NCBI RefSeq assembly: GCF_020882245.1
Contig: NC_083599.1
Span: 70,539,745 to 70,603,744, forward strand
Direction of reading: 5' to 3'
Length of the DNA stretch: 64,000 nt
DNA from: Rhopalosiphum padi
Lineage: Eukaryota; Arthropoda; Insecta; Hemiptera; Aphididae
The notes below the pieces were generated by a model that saw only the letters and a program-made list of their open reading frames with translations, did not search any database and was not told the DNA's origin. Shown one piece after another: positions 36,301-49,900 of the stretch. Made by a program: the position numbers and the translations under genes. Numbering within the stretch: position 1 is the stretch's first letter; every line of letters begins with the position of its first letter.

Positions 36301-36480
36301 ACAACGTCGGTCGGGTTTTAAAAATCGTCCAGGTCTAGGGTAAATTAATTATTTTAATGTTTATATTATGTTTACGTGCTAATATCTAGTCATTTTGGTA
36401 GAATAATATAATATTATGACTACCATGATATAATACGATTCCCATTACGTTCGCGCCATCTGTGGAACACTTTAATAATA
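33330..36480. other. AT-rich intergenic sequence
   Basis: No supported gene or repeat. Frames at 33312-33527, 33469-33663 and 33687-33956 are AT-driven. G+C rises at about 36480, where the next promoter region begins. Confidence 0.5.
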
Positions 36481-36489
36481 TTATTATTA

Positions 36490-37134
36490 TTACGAAAGTC
36501 GCGTAATTTAAGCACCACCCTCGCACGGCGTCGCGACGGCGGCGGCGGCGGCGGCGGCGCTCGATCGATATTTTGCCGCCGCCGACGGTCGTCGCTTCTG
36601 TTATCATAATAATAATAATAATAATAATAATATGTCTATCGGCGACTGCTCGGCGGCGGCAGTAGACGACGTGTGTGTCGACGATCGTTGTCGGGTGTTG
36701 CTCGTTCGGCGTTGTGCGTGCAAAAAACACGCGATTTACGTAAATATTTAAACTATTACGTTATTACAGTATAGTACTACACGGGTGACTGACGTTTGTG
36801 TGTGCCGGAAAATACCTATATTGATAACGTAATAATATTGTTTACGAACCGCAATAATATTGTAATCGTGTGATTTCACCGACACCTACACGCTAGTGCA
36901 CAGTAGATGATAATATATAGGCACGCAAAACGTGTGATGTTGTGTGAACTGTGATCGCATATTTTATCATATTATCGTAATCGCCATCGCCACCGTTTTG
37001 TCTTACAATAATTTGTCGTCTTCGCCATACAATAATATTATTATATCGATCGGAAGGTGCGTTTGTGTGTGTGTGTGTGTGTGTGCGACAGGAAGACGGC
37101 GGTGACGCGCCCGCGGGAATACGATCGTAAATAG
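36490..37134 (+). promoter_or_regulatory. CpG-rich promoter and non-coding first exon of the KIAA0930 homologue
   Basis: G+C and CpG rise here, with a (GGC)n run at 36536-36559, an (ATA)n run at 36606-36632 and a (GT)n run at 37064-37085. The segment ends at a near-consensus donor, AATAG|GTGAGTGCG (exon end 37134). The next matching acceptor is at 40410, just upstream of the first coding exon. The transcription start is not fixed and no TATA box is clear. A short upstream ORF of five codons (ATG near 36938) is present. Minus-strand frames at 36386-36730 and 37003-37200 are compositional shadows. Confidence 0.55.
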
Positions 37135-40100
37135 GTGAGTGCGGTTTTGCGGAAATCGGAAGTAAACACCGACACTCGGCTTACTTACGTTATTGTTCAT
37201 AACAATAATATTATTCGCGTACGTTTTATCATTTGTAACGATTTCTACCGCGTCTGTATGTATACTATTTCTTTGGTCGTTCGAACGATTTATTTTGCAA
37301 AGACGTAAAAATATTGTGTTATTCGCGGTCTCATCGTCCGATATCTGTTCAACATAACGGACGAAATGATAAATTTTATATTATGACGTGTTAGGCTTGT
37401 GTAGAAGTCCATTATCGAGTTAGAGTATTATATCGTTGCACTAATATCGTGTATTATAATAGGTTAACAAATTGGCAATAATTATATATGTTATTCTGAT
37501 CATATTCCTATATATACGAGTTTAAATCAAACCCACTTTGTTTTTCGTATTTGAACGTCAAGTATACGTACAATATTTGCATATTTAAAGATTTTTTTCG
37601 TATATATAGAGCATACTATTTACATATTTAATGACTTGCGCCCGTTGTATACTCGTTGAAATTATTAATATTTGGTGTATAACAAAAGATGTTGTATTTG
37701 CTTAAATCTTACATTTAGATTTTCATTTTTTTATTTACTTTATAGATTTTTGAACCTTAGAACCTAAATTGATAAACAGTTTTTAATTGCCAAGATTTGA
37801 AATTTAAACGTTTATAAAATTATTATGTATGAATATTTTTGATATTTTTAAATGTCTATAAGAAAAATTTATAAGAAATCTTATTTTAAATTTACAAGTT
37901 TATTGGCCAAGCATAACATTTTTTATCAAATCAAAAAATTACAACTACAATTTTTCATATATTTGAAATTCCTACAAATTTTCTAAATTTAATTTATGTT
38001 GTAATTAATTTTTTTCATTTTTTCCTAAAACATTTTTAGTACACTAAGAATGTTCCAATCAGATTTAATTTAATACCAGAAAACACATCAAAGTTAAAGA
38101 TTAAATTATGTTTACTGCTGCTAAAGGTGAACATTTACCAAACAAAGAGTATCATTTTATACATTCATTACTTAGGTCAACATTTAAAATATATTTAGTG
38201 TTTGATGTTAACATATACTTTAAAGTTTCAATTTTATTAAATCAGTATAAATTTTATAAACGCTAAAATAAATTCATTACAAATTAAGTCGTACCTATAA
38301 TATGTTGTCGAGTTTATATTACCGAAAAATATTTACTTTTAAAATTATTTCTAAATTGTTTTCTAATGCGTGTAAGATTCAGTATACTCAGTATAGTAAT
38401 AATTATTATTACTAGATATATATATAATGTATTTATAAAAAATAAAACATTGCAATAGCTTTAATTATTACCTTATATTTTAATATAAATCTCATTTTGT
38501 CACTTTATTAGTGTAATAAAATAAATCATATATTTATTAAACGATTGGTAAAATCTCATTCTATTAAATAACCTATTTTTTGGAATTAAAATCTGTCCTT
38601 TATTTTGAACTGGATTAATATTTAATACTATAAGTCTAAGTAAGGAACACTGTTAGGAATACAGTATAATAATTATTATACTTATAATTTTAGTCCAAAT
38701 TTTATTAGGTTATTAGTTATTACAATATGTGGTTACCTTCTTACCTTCCTATAATTAATTATATTGTTAGTATTCATAAACCTCTTCCATCTTTGTTAAT
38801 TTGTTTACCTATTTAACAAATCTTATACAATTCCTACATAGTTTTTAGTGTTTTTATGCTGTTCTAGCATTGATTTATCAATAAAAATGTCATAATTGTA
38901 AATCAAATAAAACAATTTATAGCTGAATATTTTTTTTTCTATAAAAATAAAACGTTTTACATTTCGTAGCATAAAAAATTTACAACGTCGATTGTAAATT
39001 TAAAAATAAATCTTTTTTGAAATTATTTTAAATCGAAAAAAATTGTTCACCTACACTGTACTATTGAATTCATCTTCACATAAAGCAATAAATATAATTT
39101 ACATCACAATCGTATTATCATAATATTATTATCAGTGAGTAATGACATATTATCAATAAGCTATGGTGTTATTATATGCACGTTAATATATTATAGTGTT
39201 ATTATTATAGATTATTGTGCTATAAATAATTAATAAATTAAAAATATAACATCATTAAGTACAGATATACTTAAATCATCAAAATCGTTACATTTTAATT
39301 ATTGATACCTACACAAGACGTCATCATAATCATTTATAAACGAACCGTTTTCGCTATTTTACGCACATATCCATCACGTTTTTCTGCACACCCAAAACTC
39401 ATTATTATTAATTAAGTACACAAACAAGTATTATATAGCAATATAATACTTGTTTTTTTATGCTTGGAGTGCTATTATGTATTATTATTTTATGTCACAC
39501 ATTGTTTTAGTCTCAACCGGTCAAGGGCTCATTGTTGAGTAGACATATTATTTTGTAACAATTAATATTTGGGCTAGGATGTATATTGTTTATATACACA
39601 ATATAAAATACTAAAATACACAATAAACTAACGATGACCAATAGTTTTCAAATAATCATAAAAATAAATAATTTTTTTTAATTTTAAAATTGACTGAATG
39701 AGAAAACCTAACTTATTTTTATGCTAGCTAAAAAATTGTTGTCAGTACTTATAGGTAATACTTTAAATTAAATTCACAATTAATAACATAACAGATTTTT
39801 AAATTGTTTTTCTCAAAGACAAATAAACTGATTTTATGTAATCGAAATAATTATCAGAGTAATATGAATCAACATAGTTTTTACATTATTATTTATTACT
39901 TTCGTTTAAACAATATATCTGTTTTATAAAATATGCACATTCGTATAGTTACACGTCATAATATATCGTTAGTTCAATGCAATTATAATATTCAAAGTAA
40001 AAAATAAATCGTTTGTATCGCAATTTACGCGGCGATCTTTGGACACTACTAATCAGTTTTCTAAAAAAAAAACACTTAAAAATAAACGGCATACCAAAAC

Positions 40101-40410
40101 TGAATGCATATAAATCCTAGCCCTAAACAAAATATTTTTTTTTTTTTTTTAAATGCCGTCTATCTGCACCGGGTCGACGACCGTGGTTTACCACGTTTAT
40201 GTATTATTATAATTTTTTTATTTATCATTATTGATCGCAATATTGCCAATACTTATGACTAATAGGCAAATAAACGAATCTTTTACTGATTTTGACTTGG
40301 TTAGTAATAATTTATATCTTATGTCTGCATGGTTTGCATGTACTTTGGCTTGATCGGAGTGTCGACTTATAAAAATATAAAATAACCGTAACGTTTTTAT
40401 CTGCGTGTAG
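37135..40410 (+). other. First intron of the KIAA0930 homologue
   Basis: AT-rich, 3.3 kb, bounded by GTGAGT at the 5' side and CTGCGTGTAG at the 3' side. No nested gene or repeat was noticed. Confidence 0.5.
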
Positions 40411-40563
40411 ATATTTACGACAGCGGAACGGCGGCGGCGGCAGTAGCATCAGCAGTGGTACAACAACAACAACAACTCATCACCACCACCCTCAAGCAAG
40501 CGCAGCCAGACGCCGCCACTTTACTGTCGAGGACGATACATTACAACTTCGTCAACATCTGTA

Positions 40564-40595
<32 letters not shown>

Positions 40596-40724
40596 TCAAT
40601 AAAACAAAACCGCCATCACAACCATCACCACTACAACCACCTACCAAAATATCATTACTATCACCACCAAAACCACCATCAAATCGACACGACAATACTA
40701 CAACACGGCCACGTGGACTTCGGT
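40411..40724 (+). other. 5' UTR part of the first coding exon
   Basis: It lies between the acceptor at 40410 and the start ATG at 40725. It is rich in CAA/CAC/CCA triplets, with an (ATA)n run at 40566-40591. The reading frame of the protein has a TAA at 40590-40592 and no in-frame ATG between that stop and 40725, which fixes the start. Confidence 0.6.
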
Positions 40725-40968
40725 ATGCAAGCGTCCACGTCGCCCGCGTTCGCGCCGCGGCGCCCGTCCGCCTTGCGCGTGGACGGCGCCGGCGGTCAGC
40801 GCACTACTACGGCAGCCGCTTTTTCGTCCGTAGACCGTTTGCTGGCGGACATCGCGTACCAGCGGCAAAAGGAACGACAGCGCGTGGCCGTGAACGGCCG
40901 GCAGAGTCGGCAGAGCCGACGACACCGCTACGACAGTTCGCGACGTTCGGCTTCTACCTCGGCCACAG
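40725..40968 (+). CDS. KIAA0930 homologue, coding exon 1 (residues 1-81)
   Basis: It starts at ATG 40725, opening MQASTSPAFAPRRPSALRVD. A helical, charged segment (DRLLADIAYQRQKERQRV) corresponds in position to the Arg/Glu-rich start of the vertebrate protein. It ends in phase 1 at ACAG|GTAAAT. The exon is GC-rich compared with its introns. The minus frame at 40698-40925 is a shadow. Confidence 0.8.
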
Positions 40969-43900
40969 GTAAATGATGGTATTTTCTCGTCGAACGTTTT
41001 GGAGAATATCGTAATAATATTGAAAAAATAAAAAAGTTAGGTTAATTTAGTTTAAGTAAGCGATTCCTAACGCGTGTGCGGTATCGCCCTCTTGTGGGAT
41101 TTTTTAATTTTTAGTGGTCGTTTTACTTTAGGGGACGCTAAGGTGGGCGATTCTACTCTGACTTCAATTTTTATTGTATGTTAACTCATTGCAATGAAAT
41201 GTATAGGGAACTGTGAATGATCAAAAAAAAAAAATAATAAACATTTTAAGGTCGATGTGACCTGAGAATCGTGTAGAATAATAATAATAAAAAAAAATTA
41301 ATTAATTAATAATACAAATTGTACAACAATAGGCCATTTTCCGACGCGTAAAAATGCATTAAATTACAATTTACAGGCCCATTCAGTTCTGAGTTCACGC
41401 GTTTTTTAAGTTCATTATGACGTTGTCGTCTCGTTTATGAATACATCTTACGATGCATATTTATATATTTTTTTTAATAAGGAGCAGCGACTACAAATTG
41501 CGTAACAACCACCGGATCTGAACTCGATGACGAGGCGGCCTCGGCGTACTGGTGGACCGACGTGTTCCTCCGATATTTTGTGTTCGACGAGGACTGCACG
41601 AAGACTACCGCCACGGCCGACTCGGACGACTTGTTGTTTTTCGTGCGGCGCCGGCGAAACCGGCGCAAGTGCAGTAAGAGCCGATCGTCCTCATCACAAC
41701 GTCGGCGAAAGGTAAGGACAAATAATATGCATACACATATATATCTCTATGAAACACCCTCTTCATCGCATTGCTAATACGCTAATACCCTAATCCATAT
41801 ACGTTCAACTTCTCGTCCTGATACCGACCTATGTTTTATTTCATCTTACCGCATTAGACGTATAGTGTATACTAATCTTTTTCTAAATCTTTTTTGTTTT
41901 TACAAAATATATTATTTCTCGTGTTGCGTTTCACGCCGCTTCATATATTATAATTCAGTCGTAAACTCACTTTGGTTTTTTCTATCAATATTCGATCGTT
42001 CATAAATATAATCATATTCTAATCTTGTACATACTTTATATCGATGTATAAACTGTTTGTTTTGAGGTATTATAATTATTACCACTTGTATAGAGGACAG
42101 TAAATAAATACAATATACCAGTGATCGGCAACCTTTTTGGACTCTCGGGCCACATTCAAGAATTAAAAAGAATTTGTGGGCAATATAAAAATAAAAACTT
42201 TATATTCTAAAATTATTAACTATGAAAAAAAAAAAATACTGGTTAAAACATTAAAATAAAGAAACTTATAAAAAAATTATTCTCGTTCTAAAATTTAAAG
42301 TGAGCCGTATACAATAGCGGCGCGTGCCGCCGGTTGCCGACCATTGCGATGTATATGATATTCTGTAAAAATACAATTATAAGTTTAGCTCAAAGTAGTC
42401 GCTTTGTATATCATAAAGTATACAGAATTTTCATCAAAAAACGTCTTTAAAATTTCTCATTTTCATAACGGCGGTTTATTACTGCAGTTATATACTTATA
42501 CAGTTATACATATATATATGTGTGTGTGTGTTGTGGGTAATATTTTTAATTTTTCTTTGCTCACAATCGCCTCGGCGTCTATACATAGGTAACTTACGAC
42601 ACCCGGGCTTATCGAAAACAACAGCACAACCAACAGCAGCAGCAACAACAGCAGCAAAAACCGACCTTGTTACCGATCGGCGACCCAGCAATCCTGTGGC
42701 GGCAAACGGTGTGCCTGAACGCCATCGTTCATCGGCTGCGGTACACACTCACGGTGGCCGTGTGCGTGCGTGTGCCCAGAAAAGCCGCCACCTGTTTTGG
42801 TCACTGCGACAGTTCGCGAGAATTCGAATCGGCCGACGACGGGCAAGGAGACTGTGAATACGACCTTCAGCTGCTGTCGCGATACGTGCACGTGAGTAGA
42901 TATTATATTATCTCGCGGACTTTCTGCGTGGTTTTCACGACAATTTCTAATTAATTTTTGTCGCTGTTGACTTAACGGGGTATGATGAAATAATAAGCAG
43001 ACAGTGTATGCATCGACTAGTGGCAGGCGTATGGACGCAGCTAAGGGACCTAGAGAGCGGCCTGTGTACCCCGCCTTGTGTTGGGCCGTCGACGATTTTG
43101 CCGAAGTAGGTGCTATATTATGTATTATTATGTATATGTTAAATTATATTTAAAATGTTGCGTTTAAATATTTGAGATCACTTTATTATGATATTTAGTA
43201 TTAAAATAATATTGATTTACATTTATACATTTAATTTAATTACGTTATGGTAATAAACTAATAAATATCCCAAACGTGCTAGAAATATGATCTCGTTTTA
43301 GGGTTTTAGAATCCTTTTACACATAGTATGGTTGTGAAATTGATTTTTGAATTTAATAATTACAATATCGATGTATTAGATAAGCACTCAGAAAACTAGA
43401 TAAATAAAACATGGAACCAATACAAGTCGAGTATTATTTGCTTAATTTACCAGTTTAAAAACCAAAATGTGTATCAACTTTTTAAAGAATTTAAAATTAT
43501 AATTCGTGTACATTATTAATGTTTATATATTTTTAATAAAAATAATGATTTAGTTAAATGATAAATAAACTAATGTATCATAGTAAATTGAATTGTTAAA
43601 ATAAAAAATTGAAATAGAACAAATAATGATATTTGTATTTAAATTTAATTTTGAGAAATCAGCATTGCCAATATTAATCAAGAGTAAAATGTTGTGGATA
43701 GGTAAATTTATAGAATACAATACTTATTAATTGTATAATATTCTCGTTGTTTCTTATAAATGATTAATATTATAAGTCATACATAAACGATGAAAATTAT
43801 AAGCTAATGTATTTGTTTTGTGTATACATTTATTACTAGGATAACTTACAATAATTATAGTATTATTAAATAATTCTATATGAATACTGTTGGTAAATGA

Positions 43901-46900
43901 TATAAATTAGTTTTCATTCGACAAAACTGCAATACGTCAATATATCTGTCTATATAGATCATATACTGATGGGATATATTTAATATGTTTTCCAACTATT
44001 TTGTGCCATTTGACATTTTTATAATTGACATTGGTCAATATTGATATATATATTTTTTTTTATTAGAGAATATACAATCTATATCCATATAGGCATAATG
44101 AGAATATGTGCTACATTATATTAAAAAACATGAATAGGGTGAGGGAAGAAACCATCCAGTGATCGCACTTCCTTTTGCTTAAAAATTTTTGTAACTAAAT
44201 ATTATTTTTTTTAATTATTATTATACATTTTTTTTTCTGTTATTCATTAAGCAGATCTCTACACAAGTTTCTTTTTAATATTGATTTTGAAAAAAAAAGC
44301 TCTGTGAAGCGTGTATCATTGCGCTCATTTTACTTATTATATTATAGTGAATTGAATTATTGTATGTTAAATTTATTTCGTCTAACCTTTTTAAACTTGT
44401 TTATGAATATGATTATCTGCATAACAGCCTTCACAATTTGATTACAATACATTTTTAAAAATAGCATTGTATATATTATTTAGAATCAATACAATATGAA
44501 TATATTTAAAATAATTTTTACTTGAACGTCAAATGTCAATAAAAGTGATTCAGATTCTATTTGCTTTTTTTTTTTGTCGAGTTCTAACTAAAATGTTAAT
44601 ATTTTTATAATTTGTATTATTACTATAGCTGTATACGATTTTTACTTTTTTACTGATTATATTTAATAATGTCACATCGTCCGTAACGCAGGCATTCCGC
44701 ACAGTGATTGTACGCCCTGGACAAACGGTATGCGCCGAGCTGGTTGCAACTTGGCCTGGTCCGGCAACCGTGGTCGAGGAATACCACAATAACGACAATG
44801 ATGACGGCAACGACAAAGATTTGGATGACGGCAATTGCAACCAGTTCAGTCGTCACAAATCCACGCCAGTCAAACTAAAACAAAATCAAAACAGAGCGGT
44901 TCTGTTCACCGGTGCCGTCCCTTACGCTGCGGTGCGCGCCGCATACGAGTGCAAGGTGATTAGATCATGCATTTTTAAGAAAAAATGTTAGTGTAATAAT
45001 ATCTCTACATAGGACAGAGCTTTTAAAAGAAAAATATAAAATACACAACTTAAAAACAATCTCAGAGAGATCATTATTCGTTTTATAAAATAATGTCGTT
45101 ACAATTACCCAGTATCTATATAAAACTCCACAATAACGTCTCTTAAATGTTAAACTTGCGTAGTTAACATAAAAAAAGGTGGGCAAGTGGATATCGCTTT
45201 GCTACATAGTAGACATGGAGATGAGTAGGTCACTATAATGGATGTGTTAAATTTGAATGCAATGACAGGTATCATTGTATACGAAAAACGATTCTAAACG
45301 GAGATGATTAGTAAATCTAGGATAATTATAAGATATAATATTATTACCTATAGTTAAACTATAATATATCGTTATTTTATTCGATTTCGTAAAAAAATAA
45401 ATTTCATACGTTCATACAATTTTTTCTATATTGACGCTAGAGTTTTTTTCACTGTTATTTGAAGAAAAAGTTATGGAGAGCCTTGAGTTGGGTTTTTTAA
45501 CCTTAGATATAAATCACAAACATTTTATGAATTTTCAATTTTCAAATTCCTTGCGAATTTTCGCGATTTTGACATATTTTGTAAACATTTGAACTTTTAA
45601 CGCTTATAAACAAAAATTTTGAGTAACGATTTTTGATTTTTTTTTTAATACAACAAGAACAACTATAAAGAATAAACCTTGTATTACATTTTAAAGATTT
45701 TTTGGAAAGCCAAATTTTTTTTATCGGCATTTTATGAAAAAAAATTAGTTAAATAAATAGTTTAAAAAAATTCTAAATATTTTGAAAATTTAATCGTAAA
45801 TAGATAACGCTAATATAAACATTTGGTAAAAATTTTAATTATTTACAATGATTCATTTTTGAGTTACAAAAAATCGATTTTGTAGACAAGTGGTTATGCG
45901 TAAAAATTCCTGTTTTTCCGTTATACTTTTTCAGTTTTTCAATATATCATCCGAAATAAATGATAAAAATGTCAAAGACTCGCTGTAAATTCTACACTGG
46001 TTTGATATCGTTTATAGATCAATTCAAATTAAGCCATTACTCGTCTCAATATAAAAAAACTCACAATCTGCCTTTTTAGTACCTACAAAAATATGTTTCT
46101 AGTATTTATTTATTTTATTTTTTGTTTCGTTAACCTAGCTATTATTTTTGATGTTGATATCGTTCTCGAATCACAGTTGAGTTTAGTATGTTATTGTCGT
46201 GTGATATGACACTGGTGTTTGGCACTTATAGCAATCGTTTACAGATGAGCTTGTACCGCAATGCGGAACGCCAACGCAGGAAACGGTGGCGGCAACAGCA
46301 ACGGAAACGTGGAGGCAAGAAATCGTCGCTGGGCGCTGCCCTGTCCGCATCGTTGACGGCGCTGTTCGTGGGCGGCAGCAAAGACTCTGCTCCGTCATCA
46401 GACTGCGGAGAATATGATTGCTATTACGGTGCTAGCTCTTCTACGGCCGTCGCCGACGCGGATCGCGTGGAATACGTGACGGTGCGCGGTTGCCGGCCGA
46501 GTTGTGATGACGACAGCGGCGGCGAATTGTCATCGGATGACGAAAATCGCGACGGCGACGACTCGGACTTTGATGCGGACGACAGTTGTACGAAGGGCTT
46601 GGCTCAGATGGCCGTCACGCTCGGTAAGTACAAACGCTTTTTTTATTTATTTTTTCTTACAAAAACCCATACAGCGTGTTACGTCCGTGTTTGTGATTAT
46701 TATTATCATTGTTATCATTATTCATTATTATCGTGATTATTTTTACCACACGACCACCAAAAATCTAAAAACGAACGTTTGTCAGTCACGGTTCTAACTC
46801 AGAACTATCCTAGATTTGTAAGGAATGACCAGTAATTGAAGATAACCAACTAATACTACCTAATCTAAATTAATGTTGTTTTCTTTCCGAATTCCGAATG

Positions 46901-49900
46901 GGATATTATGCATAGATACTCCGATTATATATTATATATAAAAAAAAAAACTCATAACCATGAAACCAATGATATGCGTATAAGTACCGTTTAAATACTA
47001 GACATTGTATTTACTTGATATTATTTTCGTACAGGTACATTATACGGATAATCAACAATTCTAAATTTCTAACGAAAAACGTCATATTATACTAAATTTG
47101 TTCTCTCTCTTATGTACAATAAAGTATAAACGTTTAATCATATTATATTAAATACTCATTATTTAGGGTAAATTCAAATCAGATAACAGGTTTTTAATGC
47201 TAAAAAATATTTCCTACCTCAGTCACTTATCTTTGGCCAACCGTACTGATTATCAAATACTACACCATCTGCATATTTTAAAATTGTCATAAAGTTTATT
47301 TTAAAAAAAAATTACTTTTTTAAATTTGAACTCTTCAATATTTTATTTTTAAACTTTGAATATAAACACTCAAAAATTAATTAAATTAAATTAAAAAAAT
47401 AAAGAAAATCATCCATGATAAATTTAATTTCGATTTTATGTATTGTATCAAATAATCATATTATCATATTAGATATTATAGTTCCAATACAATTGACAAA
47501 ATAGTTTGATACAACTAAGTTTGACACGCGACGCCTAATGGTGCGTTCTTGTTAAGTGCTACGTGCATGCGTGTAGATATCTCCCTTTCTTCTAATCAAA
47601 TCATCTTAACTTAAAACCACTCACACAATTATCATTCATTGCACACATCAAAAATGATTGGTTTCCAATGGAAGAAGTTATCACGTCTTTTTTACTATAT
47701 AATACAAATGCATCGAAATGGGACACTTTTTGTCTATATTATAGACTACAGATAATTGATGGTACCAATTATATATATCACCGATTTACACTAAAATATG
47801 GTTTGAGGTAGATACGTATTACGTATAGTCAAACCTAGAGAATTCAATAATTTCCAATTTAATGTTATACTAATTTTTGTACCCCACTTAAAAATCTTTA
47901 TATCATTTTTAAGGAGTTGTTTTGCATTTGAAGTATTTCAGTTACATTTTTATTTGCATGTCAGTTTCATAAGTAATTTTTCCACATGATTTTTCTAGGC
48001 CTTTAGTGTTTGGCTCTTTTTATGCATGACGTTTTTCCAGTTTTTAATATATTTTAGGTACTTTAATGTAACACTATATTTTTTAAGTGGAATGTTATTA
48101 TTCCTTGACGTATATTTGTTATAATTTGCGCGCACATTTCACTAAAAAGAAAAACTTTTCTATTTACATAAACACTCTCATTCAAAATACAGCACAATAT
48201 AATTTATGGTACACGCACGATTGATATTTTTCGGCACCAATACTTTATAGTTTTTATATTATTATTTAAATATACACGTGGGAAATACATTTTATTGTAT
48301 TTTATTAATGTATATTCATTAATTTAGTATTTTTAACTAAGTACATGCAATTGAATAATAATAATAATAAATAGTAAATACTGATTAAATACATACTGTA
48401 TTCGCTTTACAATAACATTAATACATACATAGTGATGTAACAGTATACATTTATAATACATATGATAAAATATATAATATACCCATAATATATGTATAGA
48501 CTAGGAAAATTGTGTAACAAAACTTGAATAAAAAAAAATAATACTTATATAATTACAATACACTATACATATAATAATAAAAAATTATTTCTGACAAACT
48601 CTATTTTAAATAAATATAGCATATTTGTTTAGGTAACTGCTTAAGGTCAACATGTACATATATAATTTATTATATTTTTTAACAAATATAGGATGATTTT
48701 TGCTAATAATAATTAAACTTTTATAAATTATTGGGTATTGATAGAATAAAAATGGACGTGTGACAATATAATACCCGTAGTACATCATTGCATGCGTTCA
48801 ATATGACAATATGTCAATATCTAGTGAATTTTATTTTATTTTATAATAAAAGTTAAAGTATGTAGGTGTGTGTTTAAATTTATCCGTTTCGATATACTTT
48901 ATTATTATTTGACTGAGTACCTATAGGACATAGGCATATAGAAGAAGTACCAGAATTAAATTACTTGTTATTAACGTAGAAATCGTCGATAAACTATCTA
49001 GGTACACAATAATAAATCATATAGATTCACTATTAACTAATCACAATACGAATATAGATATATTACTTAAATTAATTTAATATATATATTTGTGTAGAGC
49101 TAGAATTTATGTTTCATAAAAAATAAGATAAATATGCAATGAACTAACAAATAATTTCCAAAACACTATAATATATAATAAATTAAAGTAAAGTATTTTC
49201 TAACATTTAAAATTTATTGAATTAGAAAACTGAAGTTTTTTCTTAAAAATTACATAAGTTTTGTTAGTATTATTTTCAAATACGTAAATTCATGGAATTT
49301 TAATCGATTTTTAAAAACACTGACTTTATGAATTTGAAATTTACAGTGTAACATAAATAGCGCAAAAATACAAAATATGCCATTTTCATGTTTATAATAG
49401 TAAAATTTTCAAAATAAAAAAATTGATTATTTGTATCATTACATACGGCCATTTGTGGATATTAGTACATTACTAACTACATTTGTGTGTAAAAGGACTG
49501 AAAAAACACCAAATTATAGATATAAATCTTAGCACATGATTTACTTTAACTACATATAACACACATACGACGTACCTACTATTTATTTATAATTATAAAC
49601 TTATAATAATATATACATTATACAAGTAAATATATACGTATGAAATTATCTGATATACCTTTTGATATGTCAAATTTATTATTTATGCAGTATAATATCA
49701 TTTACCACTATTTGCATACTTATTACCAACCACTTGATATCCACGTCCCTCGGTACTTAGTATCTCCAATATCTATTATTATTACAAATTGTAATAGTTT
49801 TATATGCTGTCTTCTGATTTACGTAACACAATAATTACGTTTCAATGAAAACCAATAGCATTTAGAACATAACATGATAAATTTTGTTTTAGAAAATGTT

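Noticed and set aside
36386..36730. Minus-strand frame with poly-Ile and poly-Arg
   Set aside because: Translation of the (ATA)n and (GGC)n repeats in the promoter region.
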